Assembly (NCBI GenBank): GCA_017440575.1
Contig: JAFSGY010000103.1
Location: forward strand, 1-49,815
DNA length: 49,815 bases
From: Lachnospiraceae bacterium
Lineage (GTDB): Bacteria > Bacillota > Clostridia > Lachnospirales > Lachnospiraceae
Reading direction: 5' to 3'
In this document: positions 7,431-16,411 of the stretch, piece after piece
Numbering within the stretch: the first letter of the stretch is position 1
Layout of the letters: each line of letters starts with the position of its first letter
Notes under the pieces: model-generated
Database searches by the model: none
The model's input: the letters and a program-made list of their open reading frames with translations, nothing else
Told to the model about the DNA's origin: nothing
Position numbers and translations under genes: made by a program

Positions 7431-9110
7431 TTAATTTTTATTTTTTAAATCATCAGCATCAAAAGCATCACTAATCGGAGCACCTGCTGGTACCATAGGG
7501 AATACTTTATCATCTTCTTCAATGATACACTCAATAACCACCGGTTTCTGTAATGCAATTGCTTTCTCAAAAGCAGGTGCAACCTCTTCCTTTTTTGTTA
7601 CACGAATCGCTTCACAACCCAAGCCTTCAGCAACCTTACAGAAATCAACCTTATCACTAAGAACAGTCTGAGAATAACGCTTATCATAGAATAAGGTCTG
7701 CCACTGTCTAACCATACCTAACACATGATTGTTAATAACAACCTGTATAATCGGAATGTTATATCTACTAGCAGTCGCAAGTTCATTCAAATTCATTCTA
7801 AAACAACCGTCACCTGCGATATTCACACAAATTTTATCAGGCATACCGGTCTTAGCACCAATACATGCACCAAGTCCATAACCCATTGTTCCAAGACCGC
7901 CAGAGGACAGGAACGTTCTAGGTTCTGTATACTGATAGAATTGTGCCGCCCACATCTGATGCTGTCCTACATCTGTAGAGATAATTGCCTTACCTTCTGT
8001 TACCCTGTCTAATTCCTGAATAACATATGGACAAGTAAGCTTATCCGTATCATATTTTAATGGATACTTCTCTTTCAACTCTTTAACTGTTGCAAGCCAT
8101 TCATCATGATTCTGCGGTTTCAATTTGCTATTCAGTTCCTTCAATACAGTCTTCAAATCACCTACGATAGAAGCACTTGTCTTGATATTTTTATCAATTT
8201 CTGCTGCATCAATATCAATATGCAGAATCTTTGCATTACTTGCAAACTTTTGAGTATTACCTGTTACTCGATCAGAAAATCTTGCACCAAGTGCAATTAA
8301 CAAGTCACACTGACTAACTCCAAAATTAGAAGCCTTAGTACCATGCATACCAATCATACCAGTATACTGTTCACTCTTACCGTCAAAAGCACCCTTTGCC
8401 ATAAGTGTATCACACACAGGAGCAGCAATCTTCTCTGCAAACTCCTTTACTTCTCTTGCTGCACCAGATGCGATTGCACCACCACCTAGATAAATAAACG
8501 GCTTTTCGGAATTCTGAATCAATTCCAATGCAACATTAATATCTTCCTCTGTATATTTATTCTCGACTACTGCCGGTTCCGGTTTAACAGGAACAAATTC
8601 ACATTTATTCGCTGTGACATCCTTCGTAATATCAACCAAAACAGGACCTGGTCTACCGGATTTAGCGATACGAAAAGCTTTTCTAATCGTATCTGCAAGC
8701 TTTGTAACATCCTTTACAATATAGCCATGTTTCGTAATTGGCATTGTCACACCTGCAATATCAATTTCCTGAAATGTATCCTTTCCAAGAAGTGGCAAAT
8801 TAACATTTGCAGTAATGGCAACCATTGGAATGGAATCCATATACGCCGTTGCAATACCTGTAACAAGATTAGTCGCACCAGGACCACTTGTGGCAAGACA
8901 TACACCAACCTTACCGGTTGCTCTTGCATATCCATCTGCTGCATGTGATGCTCCCTGTTCATGAGAAGTCAGAATATGTCTAATCTCATCACTATGCTTA
9001 TATAATTCATCATAAATATTTAATATAGTACCACCAGGATAACCAAAAACGGTATCAACTCCCTGTTCTTTCAAACATTCAATAACAATCTGTGAACCTG
9101 TAAGCTGCAT
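7431..9110 (-). CDS. ilvB: Acetolactate synthase, large (catalytic) subunit
   Basis: Thiamine-diphosphate enzyme that condenses two pyruvates, or pyruvate with 2-oxobutyrate, the first common step to valine, leucine and isoleucine. The 559-residue protein has FGYPGG at the N-terminus, the catalytic Glu in HEQGASHAADGYA, a central FAD/domain-2 region (LGARFSDRVTGN), and the ThDP/Mg motif GDGCFRMNLNELATA with NN further on. The start is ATG 9110, with GGAG 8 nt upstream, rather than the GTG 6 bp before. It lies 28 bp downstream of ilvD in a leuB-ilvD-ilvB operon. The small regulatory subunit gene ilvN is not adjacent and not in the window. Confidence 0.95.
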   Translation of the reverse strand: MQLTGSQIVIECLKEQGVDTVFGYPGGTILNIYDELYKHSDEIRHILTSHEQGASHAADGYARATGKVGVCLATSGPGATNLVTGIATAYMDSIPMVAITANVNLPLLGKDTFQEIDIAGVTMPITKHGYIVKDVTKLADTIRKAFRIAKSGRPGPVLVDITKDVTANKCEFVPVKPEPAVVENKYTEEDINVALELIQNSEKPFIYLGGGAIASGAAREVKEFAEKIAAPVCDTLMAKGAFDGKSEQYTGMIGMHGTKASNFGVSQCDLLIALGARFSDRVTGNTQKFASNAKILHIDIDAAEIDKNIKTSASIVGDLKTVLKELNSKLKPQNHDEWLATVKELKEKYPLKYDTDKLTCPYVIQELDRVTEGKAIISTDVGQHQMWAAQFYQYTEPRTFLSSGGLGTMGYGLGACIGAKTGMPDKICVNIAGDGCFRMNLNELATASRYNIPIIQVVINNHVLGMVRQWQTLFYDKRYSQTVLSDKVDFCKVAEGLGCEAIRVTKKEEVAPAFEKAIALQKPVVIECIIEEDDKVFPMVPAGAPISDAFDADDLKNKN

Positions 9111-9138
9111 GCACACTCTCCTATCGTTTTATTTAGAA

Positions 9139-10809
9139 CTATTTCTTTGGTACTTCAAGGATTGCTCCTCTATTACCACTTGTAACCATTTCTCTATATC
9201 TTGCAAGATAGCCTGTTGTAATAGATGGCTCTTTTGGTTGCCATTTTGCCTTTCTTGCGGCCATCTCTTCATCAGACACCTTAACATTCAATGTCATCTC
9301 AGGAATATTGATAGAAATAATATCGCCTTCTTCTACAAGCGCAATTGGTCCGCCGACAGCTGCTTCTGGTGAAACGTGTCCGATAGAAGCACCTCTGGAT
9401 GCTCCTGAGAAACGACCATCTGTAATAAGCGCTACACTGGAACCAAGACCCATTCCTGCAATTGCAGATGTTGGATTGAGCATCTCTCTCATACCAGGGC
9501 CACCCTTAGGTCCTTCATAACGGATAACAACAACATCTCCTGCGACAATCTTACCGCCCTTAATTGCTGCGATTGCATCTTCTTCACATTCGAATACTCG
9601 TGCTGGACCTTCATGTACCATCATTTCTTCTACTACAGCGGAACGTTTAACAACACTTCCGTCAGGAGCAAGATTACCCTTTAATACTGCAAGACCACCT
9701 GTTGCACTATATGGATTATCCATCGTTCTAATAACTTCCGGATTCAGATTCTTACAGCCCTTAATATTTTCACCAAGAGTCTTACCTGTTACGGTCATAC
9801 ATTCTGTATTCAGCAGACCTGCTTCGGCAAGCTGATTCATAACTGCATGAACACCGCCCGCCTCATTTAAATCTTCCATATAGGTAGGACCTGCTGGTGC
9901 TAAATGGCAAAGATTTGGAGTTTTTGCATTAATCTCGTTTGCAAAAGCAATATCAAAATCAAATCCAATCTCATGTGCAATTGCAGGAATATGTAACATA
10001 CTGTTTGTAGAGCATCCAAGAGCCATGTCTACAGTTAAAGCATTGATAATAGCTTCCCTTGTCATAATGTCACGAGGACGAATATTCTGACGAAGAAGTT
10101 CCATAACTGCCATACCTGCATGCTTTGCAAGCTTAATTCTTTCAGAATACACAGCAGGAATCGTACCATTTCCCTTTAATCCCATACCAAGTGCTTCTGT
10201 TAAGCAGTTCATAGAGTTTGCTGTATACATACCAGAGCATGAACCACAGGTAGGGCATGCCTTATTCTCAAATTCACATACATCCTCTTCTGTCATGGTT
10301 CCGGCTGCATAAGCACCTACTGCCTCGAACATAGAAGAAAGACTTGTCTTCTTTCCTTTAACACGACCTGCAAGCATAGGTCCACCAGAAACAAATACGG
10401 TTGGCACATTAATTCTTGCAGCGGCCATTAATAAGCCCGGAACATTTTTATCACAGTTTGGCACCATAACCAATGCGTCAAACTGATGAGCAAGAGCCAT
10501 AGCTTCTGTCGAATCTGCGATTAAGTCTCTGGTTACAAGAGAATACTTCATTCCTGTATGTCCCATTGCAATACCATCACATACAGCGATTGCAGGGAAT
10601 ACAACCGGAACACCGCCCGCCTCAGCAACACCGAGCTTAACAGCGTTTACAATCTTATCCAGATTCATATGACCAGGTACGATTTCGTTATAAGAACTAA
10701 CGATACCTACCATTGGCTTCTTCATTTCTTCTTCTGTAAATCCTAATGCATTAAATAAACTTCTATGTGGCGCCTGCTGCATTCCACTCTTTACATTATC
10801 ACTTCTCAT
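9139..10809 (-). CDS. ilvD: Dihydroxy-acid dehydratase
   Basis: Third step of valine and isoleucine synthesis: dehydrates 2,3-dihydroxy-3-methyl acids to 2-keto acids using an Fe-S cluster. The 556-residue protein is full length for IlvD/Edd. Cluster-ligand cysteines are visible in [10 protein letters not shown] and [18 protein letters not shown], and the C-terminal GRFSGASRG is present. The start is ATG 10809, with GGAGG 7 nt upstream; a GTG codon directly before it is less well spaced. It follows leuB by 17 bp and precedes ilvB by 28 bp. ilvC, which makes its substrate, is not in the window. Confidence 0.96.
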   Translation of the reverse strand: MRSDNVKSGMQQAPHRSLFNALGFTEEEMKKPMVGIVSSYNEIVPGHMNLDKIVNAVKLGVAEAGGVPVVFPAIAVCDGIAMGHTGMKYSLVTRDLIADSTEAMALAHQFDALVMVPNCDKNVPGLLMAAARINVPTVFVSGGPMLAGRVKGKKTSLSSMFEAVGAYAAGTMTEEDVCEFENKACPTCGSCSGMYTANSMNCLTEALGMGLKGNGTIPAVYSERIKLAKHAGMAVMELLRQNIRPRDIMTREAIINALTVDMALGCSTNSMLHIPAIAHEIGFDFDIAFANEINAKTPNLCHLAPAGPTYMEDLNEAGGVHAVMNQLAEAGLLNTECMTVTGKTLGENIKGCKNLNPEVIRTMDNPYSATGGLAVLKGNLAPDGSVVKRSAVVEEMMVHEGPARVFECEEDAIAAIKGGKIVAGDVVVIRYEGPKGGPGMREMLNPTSAIAGMGLGSSVALITDGRFSGASRGASIGHVSPEAAVGGPIALVEEGDIISINIPEMTLNVKVSDEEMAARKAKWQPKEPSITTGYLARYREMVTSGNRGAILEVPKK

Positions 10810-10826
10810 CACACAACCTCCGAATA

Positions 10827-11927
10827 CTATATTCTCTCTGCGATTAAATCACCCATTTTCGCAGTTCCAATCTGTTCAACACTTGCTCTTTTACTTTCTT
10901 CCTGAGGCATAATATCAATTGTTCTATAACCATCCTCAAGCACCTTCTTTACAGCCTTTTCAATCGCATCTGCTTCCTCATCAAGATCAAAGGAATAGCG
11001 AAGCATCATTGCTGCACTTAAAATGGTTGCAATCGGGTTTGCAATACCTTTTCCTGCAATATCAGGAGCCGAACCGCCACTTGGCTCATATAAACCAAAC
11101 TTTGTATCATTTAAGCTTGCAGAAGACAACATACCGATAGAACCGGTTACCATACTAGCCTCATCTGATAAGATGTCACCAAACATATTCTCTGTCAGAA
11201 TCACATCAAATTGCTTAGGATCCTTAACCAGCTGCATTGCACAGTTATCAACCAACATATGCTCAAGTGTTACCTCTGGATAATCCTTAGCAACATCTTC
11301 CACAACCTTTCTCCAAAGTCTGGAAGAATCTAATACATTCGCCTTATCAACGCTTGTTACTTTCTTGCGTCTCTTCATGGCAATATCAAAGCCCTTTATC
11401 GCAATACGGCGAATCTCTTCTTCATTATATGTAAGTGTATCAATGGCAGTCATAACACCATCCACTTCCTTCGTGCTTCTCTCACCGAAGTAAAGTCCAC
11501 CGGTAAGTTCACGCATAATCATCATATCAAAACCACTGCCAATGATATCATCTCTTAAAGGGCATGCTTCCTTTAATTCTTCATATAAATAAGCCGGTCT
11601 CAAATTCGCAAATAAATTCAATGCTTTACGAAGCTTCAACAATCCTGCTTCTGGTCTCAAATGAGGTGGCAGCTTATACCATGGAGAAGTAGATGTATTT
11701 CCACCAATGGAGCCCATCAAAACAGCATCTGCAGTCTTTGCATCTGCTATTGCCTCATCTGTAAGAGGCTCACCACATGCATCAATGGATGCTCCTCCCA
11801 TTAAAATATCCTTATAAGAAATAGAATGATTATATTTTGAAGCAACCTTATCTAATACCTTCTTTGCCTCCGCAACAACTTCAGGTCCGATTCCGTCACC
11901 AGGTATACATACGATGTTAAGATTCAT
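10827..11927 (-). CDS. leuB: 3-isopropylmalate dehydrogenase
   Basis: Oxidative decarboxylation of 3-isopropylmalate in leucine synthesis, using NAD and Mg/Mn. The 366-residue homodimer type shows MGSIGG, the substrate loop [13 protein letters not shown], the [10 protein letters not shown] stretch, the metal/NAD region [12 protein letters not shown][18 protein letters not shown], and [14 protein letters not shown]. It is the first gene of leuB-ilvD-ilvB. AAAGGAG lies just before the ATG. A promoter at 12100-12128 gives a leader of about 165 nt that is almost entirely palindromic (11953-12104), and a 7-bp inverted repeat lies upstream of the promoter. leuA and leuCD are not in the window. Confidence 0.96.
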   Translation of the reverse strand: MNLNIVCIPGDGIGPEVVAEAKKVLDKVASKYNHSISYKDILMGGASIDACGEPLTDEAIADAKTADAVLMGSIGGNTSTSPWYKLPPHLRPEAGLLKLRKALNLFANLRPAYLYEELKEACPLRDDIIGSGFDMMIMRELTGGLYFGERSTKEVDGVMTAIDTLTYNEEEIRRIAIKGFDIAMKRRKKVTSVDKANVLDSSRLWRKVVEDVAKDYPEVTLEHMLVDNCAMQLVKDPKQFDVILTENMFGDILSDEASMVTGSIGMLSSASLNDTKFGLYEPSGGSAPDIAGKGIANPIATILSAAMMLRYSFDLDEEADAIEKAVKKVLEDGYRTIDIMPQEESKRASVEQIGTAKMGDLIAERI

Positions 11928-11952
11928 AGTGTTCTCCTTTTTACTATTTTAG

Positions 11953-12104
11953 ATTATGTAACTATTCAAGACCGGCTCAAAAAGTCTTCGACTTTCCTCG
12001 CTGCATTGGATTAATCCAATAGAAATATTATAAAATAGTTCTTACCAAGCAAGCTTGCACGAACTATTTTATAACATTTCTGCTGTCTTGAATAGTTACA
12101 TAAT
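11953..12104 (-). repeat. Nested palindromic element forming the leuB leader
   Basis: Perfect 20-bp inverted repeats at 11953-11972 and 12085-12104 enclose further stems. One is a long stem (AGAAAT-TTATAAAATAGTTC type) around a GCAAGCTTGC core at about 12020-12082. The second is the 16-bp palindrome ATTGGATTAATCCAAT. The third is AAAGTC/GACTTT near 11981-11995. The minus-strand RNA could form one closing stem and three or four branches. The outer end overlaps the -10 box of the promoter. It may be a cis-regulatory leader or a small inserted palindromic element. No T-box signature or open leader peptide with repeated Leu/Ile/Val codons was seen. Confidence 0.7.
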
Positions 12105-12128
12105 ATTACATTCCCCCTAAAATTTCAA
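12100..12128 (-). promoter_or_regulatory. Promoter of leuB-ilvD-ilvB
   Basis: On the minus strand TTGAAA (12123-12128) and TATTAT (12100-12105) are separated by 17 bp. The predicted start, near 12093, lies inside the outer arm of the palindromic leader. Confidence 0.65.
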
Positions 12129-12179
12129 CTGAAACAATGAAAAAGTAGCCATAATTCACGGTAAAAAAAGTCATATTAG

Positions 12180-12198
12180 TTATAACCAACAGTTATAA
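12180..12198. promoter_or_regulatory. Inverted-repeat operator upstream of the leuB promoter
   Basis: TTATAAC-N5-GTTATAA is a perfect 7-bp inverted repeat centred about 95 bp upstream of the predicted start. The shape suits a LysR-type regulator (T-N11-A class), but the regulator is not in the window, so the assignment is inference. Confidence 0.5.
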
Positions 12199-12222
12199 GT
12201 ATCTTATCCTACGATTGTATAC

Positions 12223-12259
12223 AAAAAAAGAAAAGAGAACCGACTATAATCAGTTCTCT
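12223..12259 (-). terminator. Terminator of the vanY-tgt-yajC operon
   Basis: A 10-bp stem with one G-U pair (12234-12243 with 12250-12259) and a 6-nt loop is followed on the minus strand by a T-rich run, 14 nt past the yajC stop. It separates this operon from leuB. Confidence 0.85.
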
Positions 12260-12272
12260 CCATATCCACATT

Positions 12273-12593
12273 TTATTCAGCGTCCGGTTTTTCAACCTGT
12301 TCAATAGCAGATTTCTTCATTGGAATTCTACAATTCTTGTTATTACCAAACTCTACAATTACATCCTCATCAGTAATATCAATAATAATACCATAGAATC
12401 CGCTTGTTGTAAGAATGCTATCACCAACCTCAACAGAATTAATTAATGCAGCTCTCTTCTTCTGTTCCTTCTTCTGTGGACGATAGAAAAGGAAATAGAA
12501 AATACCAATCAATGCTGCAAAATAAATAATCCATACAATTGGACTAGCAACCGCTTCTGCCGCTGCCTGAGCATCTGTTAATAATAAATTCAT
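12273..12593 (-). CDS. yajC: Preprotein translocase subunit YajC
   Basis: A small single-span membrane protein associated with SecDF-SecYEG in protein export. At 106 residues it is the usual length. It has one hydrophobic helix (about 16-37, VWIIYFAALIGIFYFLFYRP) followed by the hallmark RPQKKEQKK and a soluble domain with GDSILTTSGFYGIIIDI. The start is ATG 12593, with AGGAGG 7 nt upstream; the in-frame ATG 33 bp further up has no ribosome site. It follows tgt, the common order in bacteria (tgt-yajC), with a 135-bp gap. Confidence 0.93.
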   Translation of the reverse strand: MNLLLTDAQAAAEAVASPIVWIIYFAALIGIFYFLFYRPQKKEQKKRAALINSVEVGDSILTTSGFYGIIIDITDEDVIVEFGNNKNCRIPMKKSAIEQVEKPDAE

Positions 12594-12728
12594 CGTCGTT
12601 CCTCCTAGCATATCTTTCGCATCCATTTTATGGATACCACGCTTAAGCGTACAAATAACATATTACACAATAACACGTAATTCATCAAGTTAAAATTTGA
12701 TAAAAATATACATTCTGTAAATCTTTTA

Positions 12729-13859
12729 CTACTGACCAGCAGACATTCCCTCAAGTTTACGTTTCTTATAAGCTACAAATTCACCCGCATCTAAAGCATC
12801 TCTTATTTCTGTCATCATTGTGTTATAGAAATACAGATTATGAAGAACACATAATCTCATCCCTAACATTTCCTTTGCTTTTAACAAATGGCGGATATAA
12901 GCTCTGGAATATCTTTTACATGCAGGACATCCACAGCCCTCCTCAATAGGACGTGTATCCAACTCATATTTTGCATTAAAAAGATTAATCTTTCCATGAT
13001 TCGTATATAAATGTCCATGTCTTCCATTTCGTGTCGGATACACACAGTCAAAGAAATCAACACCACGTTCCACTGCCTCTAAAATATTTGCAGGTGTACC
13101 AACACCCATCAGATAAGTTGGCTTATCCTTCGGCAAATACGGAACTGTTTCTTCTAATACATAATACATTTCTTCATGAGATTCGCCAACAGCTAGCCCC
13201 CCAACAGCATAACCATCTAAATCCATTTCCGATATTCTTTTTGCATGTTCAATACGGATATCTGGAAATATCGCCCCTTGATTAATACCAAATAACATCT
13301 GATTCTTATTAATGGTATCCTCCAATGAATTCAAACGGTTCATTTCTATCTTGCAACGTTCCAACCATCTCGTTGTTCTTTCAACCGAGTTCACCACATA
13401 GGAACGTTCCGCTTTACTCGGTGGACATTCATCGAAAGCCATTGCAATTGTCGATGCAAGATTTGACTGAATCTGCATACTTTCTTCCGGTCCCATAAAA
13501 ATCTTTCTGCCGTCAATATGAGAATTAAAATAAACGCCTTCTTCTTTTATCTTTCTTAGTCCCGCAAGGGAAAACACCTGAAATCCACCAGAATCCGTAA
13601 GAATTGGTTTATCCCATGACATAAATTTATGAAGACCCCCAAGTTGCTTGATTACTTTATCACCTGTTCTTACATGCAAATGATAAGTATTTGATAATTC
13701 AACCTGTGTACCAATCTCTTCTAAATCAGCAGTTGATACCGCGCCCTTTATAGCTGCTACTGTACCAACATTCATAAATACCGGTGTCTGAATCGTTCCA
13801 TGAACCGTTGTTACCTCAGCACGCTTTGCTCTGCCTTCCTGTTTCAATATTTTATACAT
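12729..13859 (-). CDS. tgt: tRNA-guanine transglycosylase (queuine/preQ1)
   Basis: Exchanges guanine-34 for preQ1 in GUN-anticodon tRNAs, a step in queuosine formation. The 376-residue protein has the TIM-barrel signature LTDSGGFQVFSLAGLRKI (base-recognition Asp). The nucleophile region is DFFDCVYPTRNGRHG, and the Zn site is CGCPACKRYSR with the later HNLYFY. The start ATG is 3 bp after the vanY-like gene, so they are clearly one operon. No other queuosine genes are in the window, so preQ1 is either made elsewhere or salvaged. Confidence 0.96.
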   Translation of the reverse strand: MYKILKQEGRAKRAEVTTVHGTIQTPVFMNVGTVAAIKGAVSTADLEEIGTQVELSNTYHLHVRTGDKVIKQLGGLHKFMSWDKPILTDSGGFQVFSLAGLRKIKEEGVYFNSHIDGRKIFMGPEESMQIQSNLASTIAMAFDECPPSKAERSYVVNSVERTTRWLERCKIEMNRLNSLEDTINKNQMLFGINQGAIFPDIRIEHAKRISEMDLDGYAVGGLAVGESHEEMYYVLEETVPYLPKDKPTYLMGVGTPANILEAVERGVDFFDCVYPTRNGRHGHLYTNHGKINLFNAKYELDTRPIEEGCGCPACKRYSRAYIRHLLKAKEMLGMRLCVLHNLYFYNTMMTEIRDALDAGEFVAYKKRKLEGMSAGQ

Positions 13860-13862
13860 ATT

Positions 13863-14900
13863 CTACTCTAAATCCTCCAAAAACTCTTCCAGAGTTATGC
13901 CCTGCTTCATAATAGCAGTGGCTGCTTCCTTGCCTACATAGCGATAATGCCATGGTTCATACTGAATGCCTGTGATATACTCCTTACCCAATGGATAACG
14001 CAGAATAAATCCATACTCATATCCATGCTCTCTTAACCAGATACCCGCTTCCGTCTCACCAAATCCCGTATCCAGTGAAGTATAGGTATTACTTACAATA
14101 TCAAGCGCAAGTCCAATCTGATGCTCACTCGCCCCCGGCACAGTAACTGTAATAGAAGCAATCTTATATGCTTCCATATAAGAATAACCCTTGTTCATAT
14201 AATAATCAATTTTACGATTAAATAAAACAGTCTGCCTATTATAATCTCGATATGGAGAACAAATCATCAAATTAATCCCATCTGCCTTCGCTGCCTCCAT
14301 CATCGCCATTAATTCATCGATAATTCTAACATCACATTTCATAGAACCAGTAATCGTTCCTAAAGTAAAGGTATAATCTTCTGGAACCGGATGCTGTTTA
14401 TTTACCAACACAAGCTGCCAATCATCTGTTGAAAGCTCCGAACCATAAATCTCCTGCTCTGCCATACCTTGACTCAATTCGTTAGCTTCCAAAATATCAT
14501 CTAACGTAAACTGATCGATTTCGTCCTGTACATTCAATTCTTCATTATCATATCCAATTATTACATCTTCATCATCCAGCACTTCATCCTGAGATATGCC
14601 CAATTCTACTGGAACATAATCATAATTTTCCTGGATTTCTGCCCACTCTGACTCATTCTCTGCAACCAAAGCCTCTTCTTCCTGCATCCCCGGAAATGCA
14701 AAGCTACTACTAATAATAGAAAACAACATTACAGCAACCATGCTGGAAAAACGCTTTTTATTATGTGCAAAAAACGCCATAAAATTATATATGAAAACAA
14801 CGAAAAACAGAGCCACACTTAAAGGTAACTTTAAATAGTGTCTCTTCTCTATCATCCTACGATACTTATGTATTATGTTGTCCTTCCAAGTCCTTTTCAT
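13863..14900 (-). CDS. VanY/DdcB-like D-alanyl-D-alanine carboxypeptidase (M15B)
   Basis: A cell-wall peptidase that trims the terminal D-Ala of peptidoglycan stems, acting outside the membrane. The 345-residue protein has a basic N-terminus, then two hydrophobic stretches (about 24-44 and 52-68). An acidic linker follows to about 150, then the M15 domain. The Zn-site motifs SEHQIGLALDI (His and Asp) and EPWHYRYVG (His) are intact, as is the SPYRDYNRQ substrate region. The family commonly has one N-terminal anchor; the second hydrophobic stretch is slightly unusual. It is first gene of a vanY-tgt-yajC operon. A specific role in vancomycin resistance is not indicated. Confidence 0.9.
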   Translation of the reverse strand: MKRTWKDNIIHKYRRMIEKRHYLKLPLSVALFFVVFIYNFMAFFAHNKKRFSSMVAVMLFSIISSSFAFPGMQEEEALVAENESEWAEIQENYDYVPVELGISQDEVLDDEDVIIGYDNEELNVQDEIDQFTLDDILEANELSQGMAEQEIYGSELSTDDWQLVLVNKQHPVPEDYTFTLGTITGSMKCDVRIIDELMAMMEAAKADGINLMICSPYRDYNRQTVLFNRKIDYYMNKGYSYMEAYKIASITVTVPGASEHQIGLALDIVSNTYTSLDTGFGETEAGIWLREHGYEYGFILRYPLGKEYITGIQYEPWHYRYVGKEAATAIMKQGITLEEFLEDLE

Positions 14901-15120
14901 ACGCTCTCGTCCCCATTAAACTAAACAAGAATGTTTTCTCCCCCATACATCCTTATAAAAATAAAACCTCCACTCATATATTAACATAACAATTGACGGA
15001 TTGCATTATAATTTAGCAAAAAATGCAAATTTTCGTAGAATTACGCAAATATCTGATATCTATTGTATACGCTATTTTTATTTTTTCGTCAATTAGATTT
15101 TAGAAAAAAGTTGAATTTTC
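14901..15120. other. AT-rich divergent intergenic region (vanY / aroC)
   Basis: About 345 bp separate the two divergent genes. The aroC promoter and leader hairpin are listed separately. An AATTGACG/CGTCAATT inverted pair about 100 bp apart (near 14992 and 15088) brackets the middle. I see no gene here and no convincing promoter for the vanY-like gene. Confidence 0.4.
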
Positions 15121-15149
15121 TTGATTTTAACCATTAATATGAGTATGAT
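15121..15149 (+). promoter_or_regulatory. Promoter of aroC
   Basis: TTGATT and TATGAT are 17 bp apart. The predicted start, near 15156, gives a leader of about 90 nt. Confidence 0.55.
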
Positions 15150-15202
15150 AATGTGTATCTGTTCGAAAAAATCATGAAATATATTTACTCATAAAGAAAG
15201 GA

Positions 15203-15231
15203 CGTAACTAAGAAAATAATGAATAGTTACG
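15203..15231 (+). other. Hairpin next to the aroC ribosome site
   Basis: CGTAACTA (15203-15210) and TAGTTACG (15224-15231) form an 8-bp stem ending where the ribosome site GAAAGGAC (15231-15238) begins. GAAAGGAC also occurs at 15196-15203, before an upstream in-frame ATG, as if the translation-start segment were duplicated. Confidence 0.4.
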
Positions 15232-15245
15232 AAAGGACTTACACT

Positions 15246-16346
15246 ATGTCTGGTTCAATATACGGAAATATTTTTAAAATAACAACATGGGGCGAATCAC
15301 ATGGCTCTGCTATCGGTGTCGTTGTTGACGGCTGCCCAGCAGGATTATCACTTTGCGAAGAGGATATCCAAAAATTTTTGGACAGAAGAAAACCCGGAAG
15401 TTCTCAATTCACTACACAACGCAAGGAATCCGATTCTGTTGAGATATTATCAGGAATTTTCGAAGGAAAAACTACCGGTACTCCAATCTCGCTTCTTGTT
15501 AGAAATACATCCCAACGTTCTTCTGATTATAGCGACATTGCCTCTTATTACAGACCTGGACATGCGGACTATACCTTTGACATGAAATACGGTTTTCGTG
15601 ATTACCGCGGTGGAGGGCGTTCTTCCGGAAGGGAAACCATCGGTCGTGTTGCTGCCGGAGCTATCGCATCCAAGCTTTTAGAGGAACTAGGAATTACCGT
15701 TACTGCCTATACGGAAGCAATTGGCCCTGTCAGCATTAATCCTGAACACATTAATATAGAAGAGGCTCGTTCTAATCAAACCGGCATGCCGGATGCAGAA
15801 GCCTCTTCAAAGGCAGAAGCATATTTAAAGGAATGTATGGAGAATCTCGACTCTGCTGGCGGCATTGTATCATGTATCGTAAAAAATCTTCCTGCCGGAA
15901 TTGGCGAACCTGTTTTTGATAAATTAGACGCCAATCTCGGAAAAGCCATCATGTCTATTGGTGCCGTAAAAGCCTTTGAAGTTGGAGACGGAATTAAGGT
16001 TGCATCTGCGAATGGTTCAACAAATAACGATTCTTTTTACATGAAAGACGGAGAAATTAGCAAAAAAACAAATCACGCCGGTGGTATTCTTGGTGGAATC
16101 AGCGACGGCTCAGATGTTATCATCAAAGCATACTTCAAGCCAACGCCTTCCATCTTTCAGGAACAGGAAACAGTAAATAGAACTGGTGAAGATATAAAAA
16201 TCAATATCAAAGGACGTCACGACCCGATTGTAGTCACAAGAGCAGTTGTTGTTGTCGAAGCAATGACCGCAATTACCATTTTAGATTCTTTATTACAAAA
16301 CATGACCTCTCGTTTAGATGACATCAAAAACTTCTATCGTCCCTAA
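15246..16346 (+). CDS. aroC: Chorismate synthase
   Basis: Last step of the shikimate pathway: converts EPSP to chorismate with reduced FMN. The 366-residue protein has the family start MSGSIYGNIFKITTWGESHG and the signatures YRPGHADYTFDMKYG and RDYRGGGRSSGRETIGRVAAGAIA, with RHDPIVVTRAVVVVEAM at the end. The start is ATG 15246, with GAAAGGAC 7 nt upstream; an in-frame ATG at 15219 would add nine residues not seen in the family and is poorly spaced from its own ribosome site. Monocistronic, with a promoter at 15121 and a hairpin terminator at 16376. Other shikimate genes are not in the window. Confidence 0.96.
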   Translation: MSGSIYGNIFKITTWGESHGSAIGVVVDGCPAGLSLCEEDIQKFLDRRKPGSSQFTTQRKESDSVEILSGIFEGKTTGTPISLLVRNTSQRSSDYSDIASYYRPGHADYTFDMKYGFRDYRGGGRSSGRETIGRVAAGAIASKLLEELGITVTAYTEAIGPVSINPEHINIEEARSNQTGMPDAEASSKAEAYLKECMENLDSAGGIVSCIVKNLPAGIGEPVFDKLDANLGKAIMSIGAVKAFEVGDGIKVASANGSTNNDSFYMKDGEISKKTNHAGGILGGISDGSDVIIKAYFKPTPSIFQEQETVNRTGEDIKINIKGRHDPIVVTRAVVVVEAMTAITILDSLLQNMTSRLDDIKNFYRP

Positions 16347-16375
16347 ACTATTCTATACATCTATACAAACGTATG

Positions 16376-16400
16376 AAAGCACCTGTTAAACAGGTGCTTT
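16376..16400. terminator. Shared terminator between aroC and the lactonase-like gene
   Basis: An almost perfect palindrome (AAAGCACCTGTT and its complement around one A) sits 30 nt past the aroC stop and 11 nt past the convergent gene. The stem ends in A3/T3, so it could serve both strands. Confidence 0.7.
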
Positions 16401-16411
16401 ACTTATATACA

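Noticed and set aside
11928-12222. T-box or leader peptide for leuB
   Set aside because: No AGGGTGG-NACCGCG-type T-box sequence and no short frame rich in Leu, Ile or Val codons was seen.
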